Source of the DNA: Clostridia bacterium | Lineage (GTDB): Bacteria; Bacillota; Clostridia; Oscillospirales; CAG-272 | Reading direction: 5' to 3' | Length of the DNA: 52,033 nt | Assembly (NCBI GenBank): GCA_017504995.1 | Contig: JAFVQC010000013.1 | Span: 1-52,033 of the forward strand | Shown here: piece by piece, positions 13,659 through 24,944 of the stretch | Layout: each line of letters starts with the position of its first letter | How positions within the stretch are numbered: the first letter of the stretch is position 1 | Made by a program: the position numbers and the translations under genes | The notes under the pieces: generated by a model | Told to the model about the DNA's origin: nothing | The model's input: only the letters and a program-made list of their open reading frames with translations | The model's database searches: none

Positions 13659-16178
13659 TTATTCTTCCACTACTTCTTCGATCTCCTCTTCGGGGTCTTC
13701 GTGGGCGACGGCGGTGAAGTTCACCAGCGTTTGACCTTCGCCGAGGCGCATGAGGATCACGCCGCCTGCGGTTCTGGAGTAGCTGGGGATATCGACCACG
13801 GGGGTACGGACGATGGTTCCGCTATCGGTGATCATCATCAGGTCGTCCTCGTCGCTGACGGTACGGATTCCGCAGAGTCTGCCCGTCTTATCGCTCAGGT
13901 GATGGCAGGTCACGCCATAGCCGCCGCGATTCTTCATGACGCGGAAATCGTCAAAGGACGTACGCTTACCGAATCCCTTTTCGGTAACGGTAATGAGGCT
14001 CTTTCCATCTTCCACGATGGCAACGCCCGTAACGTAGTCGCCCTCGCGCAGACTGATACCCTTCACGCCGCGGGCGGTTCTGCCCATGGGTCGAACGTTT
14101 GCCTCGGTATAGCGAACGGCGCAGCCGTCCTTGGTGGCAAGCACGATATCGCACTCGCCGTGGGTGTGCATGACGAACACCAGCTCGTCGTCCTCGTCCA
14201 GATGAAGCGCGATCTTACCGCCCTTGCGCTGGTACTCGTACTCGGTCAGAAGGGTACGCTTGATGATACCGTTCTTGGTAACCATGGTCAGATACTCGCC
14301 CTCGCCAAAGCCCTCTACGCTGATCATGGCGGTGATCTTCTCCTCGGGGAGCATCTCGATCACGTTGACGATATTCGTTCCCTTGGCGGTTCTGGACGCT
14401 TCGGGGATCTGGTACGCCTTACGGGTATGGACCTTACCCTTATTGGTAAACATCATCAGATAGGAATGGCTATGCAGCGCCATCACCTGCTCAATGAAGT
14501 CGTTTTCCTTGGTGGACATACCGATAATTCCCTTACCGCCTCGTCTTTGGGCGGAATAGGTATCGGCGGGAAGCCGCTTGATATAGCCCGCGTGGGTCAT
14601 GGTAATGACGCAGTTGTGCTTTTCGATCAGATCCTCCAACTCAATATCGTCGGTAGCGGCAACGATCTCGGTTCTTCTGGGGTCGGAATATTTGCGCTTG
14701 ATCTCGTTCATCTCGTCCTTGATGATCTGCATGATCTTGTTCTCGTCGGCAAGGATCCCTTCCAGCTCGATGATCAGCGCGTGCAATCTTGCCAGCTCTT
14801 CCTCGATCTTGTCTCGCTCCATGCCCGTCAGCTTACCGAGGGTCATTTCCACGATCGCCTGCGCTTGCGCTTCGGAGAGCTGACGAACGTTGCCAAGACC
14901 GCTTTCATAGCCGTCCTTATAGGAAACGGTAAAGAATTCCGCCATCAGGCGTTCCTTTGCCTCGGGAATGGACTTCGACGTTTTCATGATCTCCACGATG
15001 CGGTCGATGTTATCGATGGCGATATGGTAGCCCTCGAAGATGTGTGCTCTTGCCTTTGCCTTTTCCAGCTCGTATCTCACGCGGCGGTAGATGACCGACT
15101 TCTGGTGGTCGATGTACACGTCAAGGATCTGAGGCAGGGAAAGGATCTTCGGCTCGTTGTTCACCAGCGCCAGCATGTTGATGGCGCAGGTGTCCTCCAG
15201 CTGAGAATATTTATAAAGCTGATTGAGAATGACCTGTCCGTTGGCGTCTCTGCGGTATTCGATGACGATCCGCATACCGTCTCTGCCGCTTTCGTCGCGA
15301 AGATCGGTAATGCCCTCCACCCGCTTTTCCTTCGCCAAGGAGGCGATGGACTCGCAAAGCAGGCTCTTATTGACCTGATAGGGGATCTCGGTGACGATGA
15401 TACGGTGCTTGTCCTCCTCAATGGTCGCCTTGGCGCGGACCTTCAGGTGTCCCTTACCCGTGGTGTACGCCTGAATGATACCGTTGATGCCGTAAATGGT
15501 GGCATAGGTAGGGAAGTCGGGTCCCTTGACGTAATTCATCAGATCGAGAACCGTACAGTCGGGGTTATCCATGCGGTAAACGGTAGCGTCAATAACCTCA
15601 CCCAGATTGTGAGGGGGAATATAGGTCGCCATACCCACGGCGATACCCACCGAGCCATTGACCAACAGGTTGGGAAAACGGGCAGGAAGCACCTTGGGCT
15701 CTTTGAGACGGTTATCGAAGTTGGGCTGGAAATCCACCACGTCCTTCTCGATATCGCTCATCAATTCATCGGCGATCTTGGACATTCTCGCCTCGGTATA
15801 ACGGTAAGCAGCCGCGCCGTCTCCGTCCACCGAGCCGAAGTTTCCGTGACCCTCTACCAAGGGATAACGGAGAGAGAAGTCCTGCGCCATACGAACCATC
15901 GTACCGTATACGGCGGCGTCACCGTGGGGGTGATACCGACCCAGCACGTTACCGACTGTCGTCGCCGATTTGCGGAAGGGCTTGTCGTTGGTCAGGTGAT
16001 CCTCGTACATGGCGTACATGATCCGTCGCTGACCCGGCTTCATTCCGTCTCTTACGTCGGGAAGGGCGCGGGCAGCGATGACCGACATGGAGTATTCAAT
16101 GAAGGATTTTTTGACCTCCTTCTCCATCTCTACGTCTATGATCTTTTGGTCCTTAAATTCTATGTTTTCGTGTTCCAA
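13659..16178 (-). CDS. gyrA: DNA gyrase subunit A
   Basis: An 839-residue GyrA. The winged-helix domain and catalytic Tyr127 (AYRYTE) are present, and the GyrA box QRRGGKG in the C-terminal beta-pinwheel marks it as gyrase rather than topoisomerase IV. It ends in an acidic tail (EDPEEEIEEVVEE). In the quinolone-resistance region, position 88 is Ala (E. coli 83) and position 92 is Gly (E. coli 87), within HPHGDAAVYGT. The gene is separated from gyrB by a DUF4886 gene but lies in the origin cluster on the same strand. Confidence 0.97.
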   Translation of the reverse strand: MEHENIEFKDQKIIDVEMEKEVKKSFIEYSMSVIAARALPDVRDGMKPGQRRIMYAMYEDHLTNDKPFRKSATTVGNVLGRYHPHGDAAVYGTMVRMAQDFSLRYPLVEGHGNFGSVDGDGAAAYRYTEARMSKIADELMSDIEKDVVDFQPNFDNRLKEPKVLPARFPNLLVNGSVGIAVGMATYIPPHNLGEVIDATVYRMDNPDCTVLDLMNYVKGPDFPTYATIYGINGIIQAYTTGKGHLKVRAKATIEEDKHRIIVTEIPYQVNKSLLCESIASLAKEKRVEGITDLRDESGRDGMRIVIEYRRDANGQVILNQLYKYSQLEDTCAINMLALVNNEPKILSLPQILDVYIDHQKSVIYRRVRYELEKAKARAHIFEGYHIAIDNIDRIVEIMKTSKSIPEAKERLMAEFFTVSYKDGYESGLGNVRQLSEAQAQAIVEMTLGKLTGMERDKIEEELARLHALIIELEGILADENKIMQIIKDEMNEIKRKYSDPRRTEIVAATDDIELEDLIEKHNCVITMTHAGYIKRLPADTYSAQRRGGKGIIGMSTKENDFIEQVMALHSHSYLMMFTNKGKVHTRKAYQIPEASRTAKGTNIVNVIEMLPEEKITAMISVEGFGEGEYLTMVTKNGIIKRTLLTEYEYQRKGGKIALHLDEDDELVFVMHTHGECDIVLATKDGCAVRYTEANVRPMGRTARGVKGISLREGDYVTGVAIVEDGKSLITVTEKGFGKRTSFDDFRVMKNRGGYGVTCHHLSDKTGRLCGIRTVSDEDDLMMITDSGTIVRTPVVDIPSYSRTAGGVILMRLGEGQTLVNFTAVAHEDPEEEIEEVVEE

Positions 16179-16201
16179 TGCTCTTTACCTGCCTGTTTGA
16201 T

Positions 16202-16954
16202 TTATTTTTGGAATGTTGAATATTCGATGATCGCTTGCTCGGCAATCCGCTTGGCAAACGCCACGGATTCCTCCGATACGCCCTCGTCAAAATCGCGGAA
16301 GGTGTTCTCGGCAATGGGTCGCTTCGTCAGCGTGCCGTACCAGACAAGCCCCGCAATATACCGTCCGAGTCCGAGGGAAAGGTGGATCTCGTCGCGGTGC
16401 AGCAGCATATGCTCGGTCTTTTCCCTCATAGCAAGACAGATCGCCTCCCCCGAGGGAAGAATCCCATCGGCGCAAATCCTCTCTGCCGCCAGAAAATACG
16501 CTTTTTTCGCGCCCTCGAACATCTCAGCGTGGGTTGCTACCTTTAACTTCTCCAATCGGGGCGATCCTTCCCGATAACCCCACGTTTGGTGTATGAGCAG
16601 CTTTGCCTTGGGAGCATGCTTTCGCACGTAGGCGGCAATGCTGTCAAGATAGGGCTGATAGGTTTCGTAATTCGTGCTCAGGGGACTTGCCTGCTGATGG
16701 GTAACGAAGTCCCAATCGTCGGACAAAAGCGCGTCCTTGATGGAGAGTTTTACTCCCGTAGCGGTAATTCCGTTGATCTCAAAGTCATAGGCGGCAGCAT
16801 CGCCCAGCATATTGCGGTAATGTCTTGCCAGACTGCAACCGCCTATAAACAGATTCACGACCTTCATGGCAACGCCGTCTGCCCGCGCGATTCCGTACAC
16901 GTATCGCGTAGCATCGGTGGCGTAGCTATTTCCGATGGAAAGAATTTTGATCAT
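16202..16954 (-). CDS. DUF4886-type SGNH/GDSL hydrolase-like protein
   Basis: A 250-residue protein beginning ILSIGNSYATDATRYVY, the block I (G-N-S) of SGNH hydrolases, as seen in DUF4886 proteins. FIGGCSLARHYRN follows, then FVTHQQASPLS, IHQTWGYREGSP and, near the end, RDEIHLSLGLGRYIAGLVWYGTLT, which supplies the catalytic Asp-x-x-His-like pair. It is cytoplasmic by sequence. Esterase activity on a carbohydrate or lipid is a family-level guess. Its place between gyrB and gyrA is unusual, because these two genes are normally adjacent. Confidence 0.75.
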   Translation of the reverse strand: MIKILSIGNSYATDATRYVYGIARADGVAMKVVNLFIGGCSLARHYRNMLGDAAAYDFEINGITATGVKLSIKDALLSDDWDFVTHQQASPLSTNYETYQPYLDSIAAYVRKHAPKAKLLIHQTWGYREGSPRLEKLKVATHAEMFEGAKKAYFLAAERICADGILPSGEAICLAMREKTEHMLLHRDEIHLSLGLGRYIAGLVWYGTLTKRPIAENTFRDFDEGVSEESVAFAKRIAEQAIIEYSTFQK

Positions 16955-17393
16955 AAGTTCCTCTTTTTGCGAGTGATTCTGACAAAGTTTGAATCGCTCC
17001 TACAAAGCTTGTAAATTTTTATCATTCGCCGATTGTCGGCGAAAATTTGTTTGTTTTTACGGACCGCCGAGGACGTCGGTCCCTACCGTGTTTCATTAAA
17101 ATTTATTGTTCTCGGTTCGCCGTTTGGTTACAGAAATTTTGGTGTTTGGTGCGGGAGGAGACAAGCCCCTCCCCTACCGCGGTTTGTATAAATTCCATCT
17201 TTTTTCGCGTCCAAATCCGTTCGTACGTAGGGTCGAACGGATTTTTACCGCAGACACGAAACAAACAAATTCGGTTATCCACAAAAAATAAACCCGAGCA
17301 ATACGAATCCAAAGAACTTGTCAGCAAGTTCTTTGAAGGAGTCCAGAGGAAACTTTCTCGAAAGAAAGTTTCCTTTGGCGCGTCCTTACGTCC
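16955..17393. repeat. Intergenic repeat remnants between the DUF4886 gene and gyrB
   Basis: No gene is seen. There is a half copy of a family-B end (GGACCGCCGAGGACGTCGGT, 17060-17079), a half copy of a family-A end (17152-17178), a stretch with ATCCGTTCGTACG/CGAACGGAT inverted segments, and two strong hairpins right after gyrB: AAAGAACTTGtcagCAAGTTCTTT (17311-17334) and AGGAAACTTTCT with its complement (17347-17373). The last two probably terminate gyrB. Confidence 0.7.
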
Positions 17394-19614
<2,221 letters not shown>

Positions 19615-19655
19615 GTTAGCCTGATGTCCACACTTTTTTGTTATTTCGTTTTTAC

Positions 19656-19800
19656 GGACCGTCGAGGACGCCGGTCCCTACAAGATTCAAAAGAAAGATC
19701 GGACACCGTTCTTTTGAAGCAAAATTTCATTGAGATGAGTATGGCTACCGAAATCAAATATTTTTTAAGAGACTGTAGGGACCGACGTCCTCGACGGTCC
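19656..19800. repeat. MITE-like element, family B, copy 1
   Basis: It is 145 bp with inverted ends GGACCGTCGAGGACGCCGGT. The interior contains CTACCGAAATCAAATATTTT and is similar in layout to family A. It lies between recF and remB, next to the palindrome that ends recF. Confidence 0.7.
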
Positions 19801-19864
19801 ATTATCGTCCATAAAATTTTTGATCAAATAGAAGAAAATAAAACCCTTGCTTTGCTTTCTTTTG

Positions 19865-19894
19865 CTTACTTTTCTTTCGCGAAAGAAAAGTAAG
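19865..19894. repeat. Perfect 30-bp palindrome providing the recF stop
   Basis: CTTACTTTTCTTTCG followed by its exact reverse complement. Identical palindromes sit at 392-421 and 13300-13329. On the minus strand it encodes YFSFAKEK plus the TAA stop of recF. Confidence 0.8.
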
Positions 19895-20993
19895 AGCCGT
19901 TCTTTACTACTATTCTTTGCACACCTTCGGTATCGGCGAGCAGGTTCGGTTCACAGCTTGTCATAATGACCTGCTTTCCCTTGATCTTATGGAGCAGATA
20001 CTCCCGACGGGAGGCGTCCAGCTCCGAGAGAACGTCGTCAAAGAGAAAAACGGGATAATCGCCGAATTCTTCCTTGCAAATTTCTCCCTCGGCAAGCTTC
20101 ATGGCAAGCGCCAAGGATCTCTGTTGCCCCTGAGAGCCGTAAATTCTTGCGCTCTTGCCGTTCAGGCAGATATCAAGGTCATCCTTATGGATTCCCCACA
20201 ACGTCGCTCCTGCGGCGATTTCTCGGTCGTAAGAGGACGTCAAGAGGGAATAGTACTTCTTTTTCGTAGTCTCTCTGTCGGCGTATTCCTCTTCCTTTTG
20301 TCCCGACGAGCCGTGAAAGACCAGCGAGGGGATCTCCTTCTCTCCCATCATTTCCGCAAAGCAGGCGGCAACGTGGCGAGAAGCTCGCTTTGCAAATTGC
20401 AGGCGCATATCCGAAATGATCGCCGCCTCGTGGGCAAGCTTCTCGCTCCAAAGCTCAATGGTAGAATCGAACGCGCCTCTGTCCTGCCACGCCGATTTTA
20501 AGAGCGCGTTTCGCTGACGGAGCAGATGAGAATAGGTCTGCAGGGAATAGAGATAAGACGGATAGAGACTGCTGATAGCGATATCCATATAGCTCCGACG
20601 CTCCGATGGACCGTCCTTGATCATGGAAAGATGCTCGGGGCAGAACAGCACCGCGCGAAAAGAACCTACCAGCTCCGAAAGCTTGTCCAGTCGCAAGCCG
20701 TTTTTTTCGATCTGCCGCTGCTTATCCCGCGAGAGCCTGATATCAATGGTCTGATCTCTTTTTCTGTCCCGATATTCCATGTGAATATGGGCAGTCTTTT
20801 CTCCGAAGCGAATGATCTCGGGGGTGTGCGCGCCCCGAAAGCTTCTTCCCACCGAAGGATAAAAGATCGCTTCCAGCAGATTGGTCTTTCCTTGGGCGTT
20901 TTCTCCCGCGAGAATATTCACGCCCTCACAAAAGGAGATTTCTGCCTCCTCGATGTTCCGAAAATTCCGAACCGAAATTGCTTTACAATACAT
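19866..20993 (-). CDS. recF: DNA replication and repair protein RecF
   Basis: A 375-residue RecF ATPase. Walker A is GENAQGKTNLLEA, the ABC signature is GSQGQQRSLALA, and Walker B is VFLFDDVLSELD. It loads RecA at gaps in the RecFOR pathway. The last residues (SYFSFAKEK) and the stop codon come from the dispersed palindrome at 19865-19894, so the natural C-terminus has been replaced or slightly extended by repeat DNA. It begins 12 bases after dnaN ends and is probably co-transcribed with it. Confidence 0.95.
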   Translation of the reverse strand: MYCKAISVRNFRNIEEAEISFCEGVNILAGENAQGKTNLLEAIFYPSVGRSFRGAHTPEIIRFGEKTAHIHMEYRDRKRDQTIDIRLSRDKQRQIEKNGLRLDKLSELVGSFRAVLFCPEHLSMIKDGPSERRSYMDIAISSLYPSYLYSLQTYSHLLRQRNALLKSAWQDRGAFDSTIELWSEKLAHEAAIISDMRLQFAKRASRHVAACFAEMMGEKEIPSLVFHGSSGQKEEEYADRETTKKKYYSLLTSSYDREIAAGATLWGIHKDDLDICLNGKSARIYGSQGQQRSLALAMKLAEGEICKEEFGDYPVFLFDDVLSELDASRREYLLHKIKGKQVIMTSCEPNLLADTEGVQRIVVKNGSYFSFAKEK

Positions 20994-21005
20994 AAGTTAA
21001 AAAAC

Positions 21006-22163
21006 TTAGTCCTTCATTCTGACGGGAAGAAGCATAAAGATCTCTTCCTCGCCCTCTTTTCTTTCCTCGGTAGGCTCAATGTTCATGCTGGTCAGGGGAG
21101 AGGACATGGAAAGAGTCAGCTTCTCCTCACTGCAAGCGCGAATGCTGTCGATGAGATAGCGGTTATTGAAGGCAATGAGAATATCGTCTCCCGTATGGTC
21201 GATGGAAAGCTCGTCGTAGGTGCTTCCCGCGGAGGACACGGCAGAGATCTTCAACAGATCGCCTACCGCTTCCAGCTTCACGTGAGAGCGAACGCTTCCC
21301 GCGATTCTTTCCTCGGTGACCAGCGCCGCGCGCTCCAAGGCGGAGATCAGCTCTCTCTTATCTGCCTTAACGGAGATGCGGTGAGAGTTCACGATGATGC
21401 GGTTAAAGTCGATATATTCGCCGTCCACGAGACGGGAGAAGAAGGTCAGCTCGCCGATGAGGAACACGATATGCTTTCTGGTGACGTAGATCTGCATGAG
21501 TGCCTCCTCGTCGTCGCTGATGAGGCGGTTCAGCTCGTTCACGGTTTTCACGGGAACGATGAACTTATATTCCAAGTGGGCGTTTCCGTTGGTATTTTTA
21601 TTCACAAGCTCGGTCTTTTTCTTGACCTTTGCCAGCTTAAAGCTGTCGCAGGCGACCATCATAATGGAATCGTCCTCGATCTTCATAAACGTGCCGTTGA
21701 GAACGGTTCTCTGATCGTTGACGCCCATAGCGAAGGAGACCTGATTCATCATCTTTTTGACTACGGATTGTCCGATGATAAAGCTTCTGTCGCTGACGAG
21801 ATCGGGAATATTGGGGAAATCCGTGCCCGCAAGGGCGCTCATTTTATGAGAGGATTTTCCGCTGAAGATGCAAGCCACCAATTTATTGTCTACGGTGAGA
21901 GTGACCTCGTCGCCTTCCATGACACGGAGGGTCTGATTGAATTTCTGCGCGTTGATGATATAGCTGCCTTCCTCGATGACCTTTGCCTCAACGGTGATCC
22001 TGACTCCTTTTTCCAGATCAAAGGTAGTCATCACGCAGGTATCGGGAAATTTTGCTTCAATGAGAATTCCTTCAATGGTAGTCAGGGTAGATTTTCCCGA
22101 CACGGCGCACATCAGGGGAGCGACGGCAGCGCTGATCTCGGAACGGTTGAAAATCACTTTCAT
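21006..22163 (-). CDS. dnaN: DNA polymerase III subunit beta (sliding clamp)
   Basis: A 385-residue beta clamp. It starts with MKVIFNRSEISAAV, contains LTTIEGILIEA and NNRYLIDSIRA, and ends FMLLPVRMKD with the usual PVR close to the C-terminus. The clamp is slightly longer than average because of an acidic ERKEGEEE loop before the last strand. The start ATG is preceded by AAAGGA. It follows dnaA across the origin region, the standard Bacillota order. Confidence 0.95.
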   Translation of the reverse strand: MKVIFNRSEISAAVAPLMCAVSGKSTLTTIEGILIEAKFPDTCVMTTFDLEKGVRITVEAKVIEEGSYIINAQKFNQTLRVMEGDEVTLTVDNKLVACIFSGKSSHKMSALAGTDFPNIPDLVSDRSFIIGQSVVKKMMNQVSFAMGVNDQRTVLNGTFMKIEDDSIMMVACDSFKLAKVKKKTELVNKNTNGNAHLEYKFIVPVKTVNELNRLISDDEEALMQIYVTRKHIVFLIGELTFFSRLVDGEYIDFNRIIVNSHRISVKADKRELISALERAALVTEERIAGSVRSHVKLEAVGDLLKISAVSSAGSTYDELSIDHTGDDILIAFNNRYLIDSIRACSEEKLTLSMSSPLTSMNIEPTEERKEGEEEIFMLLPVRMKD

Positions 22164-22680
22164 AATGAATCCTTTCTTGGGGGTGACCCCAAAGACGCAA
22201 TCTTTTTTCTGCGTCGTTTATAAAAAATAAAATAAATGAAATACTAAAATAAATTTTAGAAGTAGTATTATTAGGGGGCATGGGAAGTGTGGAAAAGTTT
22301 GTTTGCCCTTATGTGGCAAGGGGTAGGGAATACGTGATCGTTTGAAAACTCGATGATGGGAAATTGGGAAAGCTATGAAGAGATTTATGGGGAACTTGTA
22401 TGAGGCGGAGACGAAGGCGGGAAAAGAGAATGGATTGCATTTTTATCGTTTCCACAGGTGGGGTATGGAAAAAATTTTTTGTGGATCGGTTATGGAAAAG
22501 AGGAGTGAGTGTCGTAGTATGACACATTGGTTTTCCACAGCCGATGGAAAAGTTTTTTTGCAGATGGGAATTGAATTTTCAGGTGGTTTTCCATGGTGGA
22601 GTATGGAAAAGTATTCAACTTTTCGACCCATGGAAAAGAGATGGAAACGTCGTAGAAAAACACCGATCAGTCTTGTTTAA
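22164..22680 (-). other. oriC: Chromosomal replication origin (oriC) with unwinding region and DnaA boxes
   Basis: Read on the minus strand toward dnaN, a TTTTCCACA box (22288-22296) is followed by a GC-rich spacer, then CTAATAATACTACTTCTA (22256-22273 region), which fits DnaA-trio repeats, then an AT-rich unwinding stretch (22217-22255). This is the basal unwinding system order known from Bacillus. Further boxes of the form TTTTCCAYR or variants lie at 22448, 22464, 22480, 22491, 22531, 22543, 22587, 22602, 22629 and 22640. None is the classic TTATCCACA. Confidence 0.82.
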
Positions 22681-23044
22681 AAGTTTTTGCGTCGCTTTTT
22701 TCAAAAAGCGACCGCCCCTCCAAGGGCGCGAAGCCCTTGGTCGCCACCCGCAGGTGGCGAAACTCCCCCATCGCCCAAAGCGCCGGAAGGGGTAAATGGG
22801 CGTAAGCCCATAGGGGAAACCAGCAAGTAGGGTTTCCCCTGTCGATTGCTTCAGTAATTTTATCGTCCGTTCTTTTTCTTTTGACCGTATAGGCGCAAAA
22901 GAAAAAGAACCAAAAAGAAAACGCTATAAAAGAGAGTTTCGCCCGTTGCGACGGGCGACCTGAGGCTCTGCCTCAGGACTCCGCAAGCCTTTTTCAAAAG
23001 GCTTGACCGAAAACTTATTTGCGGGCGGTTGCCGCGAGAAAAGT
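22681..23044. repeat. Hairpin-rich spacer between oriC boxes and dnaA
   Basis: No gene is visible. It contains a series of hairpins: AAGTTTTTGCGTCGC/GCGAC around 22690-22710, AAGGGCgcgaaGCCCTT, TCGCCACCcgcaGGTGGCGA, GGGCGTAAGCCC, AGGGGAAACC...GGTTTCCCCT, GTTCTTTTTCTTTTG with its complement, CGCCCGTTGCGACGGGCG, CTGAGGCtctGCCTCAG and AAGCCTTTTTCAAAAGGCTT. The hairpins just left of 23044 probably terminate dnaA. Confidence 0.65.
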
Positions 23045-24427
23045 TTAGCCGGTTACGTCCTTGATCAGCTCGTCGATCTCGATCTTGAACATCGAGTCCG
23101 AGGTATACCGCCGATCCATCTGCTCAAAGGACGCGTGGATCGTGGCGTAGTCCCGATCAAAAATTTTCGCAATGCTGGGATAAGACATGTCCGTGATCTC
23201 CCGAATCAGAAAGACCGCAATGTGCCTTGCCGTGGCAATCTCTTTGTTTCGCTTTTTACCGACAAGCTCTAACTTCGATACGTTGTATTTCGCTTGTACC
23301 GCGCCGAAGATCTTCTCTACCGTTACGTTAACGGGTTCAGCTCCCCCAAGAAGCTCCGAAAGACAGCCCTTGGCAAGCTCCATGGAAATGCTCTGTCCCG
23401 AAAGAAAGCTCAAAGCGCTCAGCTTCTTGATCGCGCCCTCGATCTGTCGAATGTTCGATCTCAGATTTTCCGCAAGGAAGGTCAGAACCTCGTCGGGTAT
23501 CTCGATCGATACCTGTTCTGCCTTTTTCTTGATGATGGCGATCCGAAGCTCCAAGTCGGGAGGCTGAATGTCAGCAAGCAACCCCCACTCAAAGCGGGTC
23601 TTGAGCCGATCCTCTAAGGTGGGAATATCCTTGGGCGGACGGTCAGAGGTCAAAATGATCTGCTTGTGTTCTTCATATAACGTGTTGAAGGTGTGAAAGA
23701 ATTCCTCTTGGGTGGAGTTCTTTCCCGCGATAAACTGTACGTCGTCGATCAGAAGAATGTCGCAATTTCTGTATCGGTCGTGGAATTTGTACATTTCCTG
23801 TTTCGCCAGACTTTCGATCATCTGGTTGGTAAATTCCTCGCCCTTGACGTAAAGCACTCTCGTGTCGGGCTTTTTCCGTTTGATCTCGTTGACCACGGCG
23901 TTCATCAGGTGAGTCTTGCCAAGACCGCTGGGACCGTAGATAAATAAAGGATTGTAATCCATGGCAGGACGGTCGGCAACGGCGCGACAAGCGGCGTGGG
24001 CAAATTTATTGGAATTTCCTACGATGAAATTTTCAAAGTTGTATTCGAATTGAAGATTTTGGTTAAACGGCACGGCAGACTGTTCCTTTTGGGACGGCCC
24101 TGCCTTTTTTTCCTCGTCTTCCTTTCCCGTGATCTGACCCATGATCTTTTCGGGAGAGGAGGGAACGCCACAAAAGATCAGCTTGACCTCCGCGTCAAAG
24201 CCCAGCAGCGCGCAAAAGCCCTCGCGGATCATATCCATGTATTTCTCGCTGACGATGGTATATTTGAATTCCGAAACGGTGGAAAGGGTAATAACGTCTT
24301 TTTCATAGGAGTGAACCTTCAAGTCGCCGAACCATAGGTCCATAATGGATTGGGCGTATCCGTTGGTTTCCTTGATGTGCGCCTTGACCGACTCCCAAAT
24401 GGCGGAAAGATCATCCAGATAGGACAT
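23045..24427 (-). CDS. dnaA: Chromosomal replication initiator DnaA
   Basis: A 460-residue DnaA. Domain I is at the N-terminus, domain III shows Walker A GPSGLGKTHL, Walker B LLIDDVQF and sensor motifs, and domain IV ends the protein. The DNA-recognition motif, usually GGRDHTTVxHA, reads FDRDYATIHA here (about residues 423-432), so the His and first Thr that contact the DnaA box are replaced by Tyr and Ala. This goes together with the non-classical boxes in oriC. A TTGCAA-17-TATAAT promoter lies upstream. Confidence 0.95.
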   Translation of the reverse strand: MSYLDDLSAIWESVKAHIKETNGYAQSIMDLWFGDLKVHSYEKDVITLSTVSEFKYTIVSEKYMDMIREGFCALLGFDAEVKLIFCGVPSSPEKIMGQITGKEDEEKKAGPSQKEQSAVPFNQNLQFEYNFENFIVGNSNKFAHAACRAVADRPAMDYNPLFIYGPSGLGKTHLMNAVVNEIKRKKPDTRVLYVKGEEFTNQMIESLAKQEMYKFHDRYRNCDILLIDDVQFIAGKNSTQEEFFHTFNTLYEEHKQIILTSDRPPKDIPTLEDRLKTRFEWGLLADIQPPDLELRIAIIKKKAEQVSIEIPDEVLTFLAENLRSNIRQIEGAIKKLSALSFLSGQSISMELAKGCLSELLGGAEPVNVTVEKIFGAVQAKYNVSKLELVGKKRNKEIATARHIAVFLIREITDMSYPSIAKIFDRDYATIHASFEQMDRRYTSDSMFKIEIDELIKDVTG

Positions 24428-24489
24428 GAAAAAACTCCGTTCTTATCGATAGATTTTTGATAGAAAAACGCGAACATATTCTTACTCAT

Positions 24490-24518
24490 ATTATAACACA
24501 AAATCTCCTTTTTTGCAA
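24490..24518 (-). promoter_or_regulatory. Sigma-A-type promoter of dnaA
   Basis: On the minus strand TTGCAA (24518-24513) and TATAAT (24495-24490) are separated by 17 bases, about 60 bases ahead of the dnaA start. It overlaps an A/T-rich segment (24520-24560). Confidence 0.7.
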
Positions 24519-24618
24519 GGATTTTCTTCAAATATTTATTATTATTTATATAATTATTTTTTCCTCGCGAAGGTTTTATTTTGACCGTCTTTTGATTGCG
24601 GTTGCCCTTTGTTTCTTA

Positions 24619-24760
24619 GACCGTCGAGGACGCCGGTCCCTACAAGATTCAAAAATACCTTTGGACACCGTTCTTTTGAAGCAATGGAAAATCGTGATTG
24701 TTTGGATTCCCGAAAACGATATTGAAAAAGAGACTGTAGGGACCGGCGTCCTCGACGGTC
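24619..24760. repeat. MITE-like element, family B, copy 2
   Basis: It is 142 bp with inverted ends GACCGTCGAGGACGCCGGTC. Its interior matches copy 1 at AAGATTCAAAA and GACACCGTTCTTTTGAAGCA. It lies between the dnaA promoter and the T-box operon. Confidence 0.7.
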
Positions 24761-24874
24761 CAAAAATCAAACAACTTTTAGCAATCAACCGGTTAACCGA
24801 TAACAAACGGCGAGGGCACAAAACTGCTTTCCTTACCGAAAATGGATATCGTATAAAAAATTTTCAAAAAATAC

Positions 24875-24903
24875 TTGACAAACCAAAAAGGATTTGATAA
24901 AAT
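24875..24903 (+). promoter_or_regulatory. Promoter of the T-box operon
   Basis: TTGACA at 24875-24880 and TAAAAT at 24898-24903, with 17 bases between them. Transcription would start near 24910, just before the T-box leader. Confidence 0.75.
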
Positions 24904-24944
24904 GTATTCGTATATCATCAAAAAGCGTTTGAACGAAAACCAGT

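Noticed and set aside
13701..16577. 958-codon plus-strand reading frame opposite gyrA
   Set aside because: It is antisense to the unmistakable gyrA and to part of the DUF4886 gene, and has no binding site or family features.
20526..22223. 565-codon plus-strand frame over dnaN and recF
   Set aside because: Shadow of two conserved minus-strand genes.
22300..22795. Several 60-100-codon frames in the origin region
   Set aside because: They only reflect repeats of ATGGAAAAG boxes and have no binding sites.
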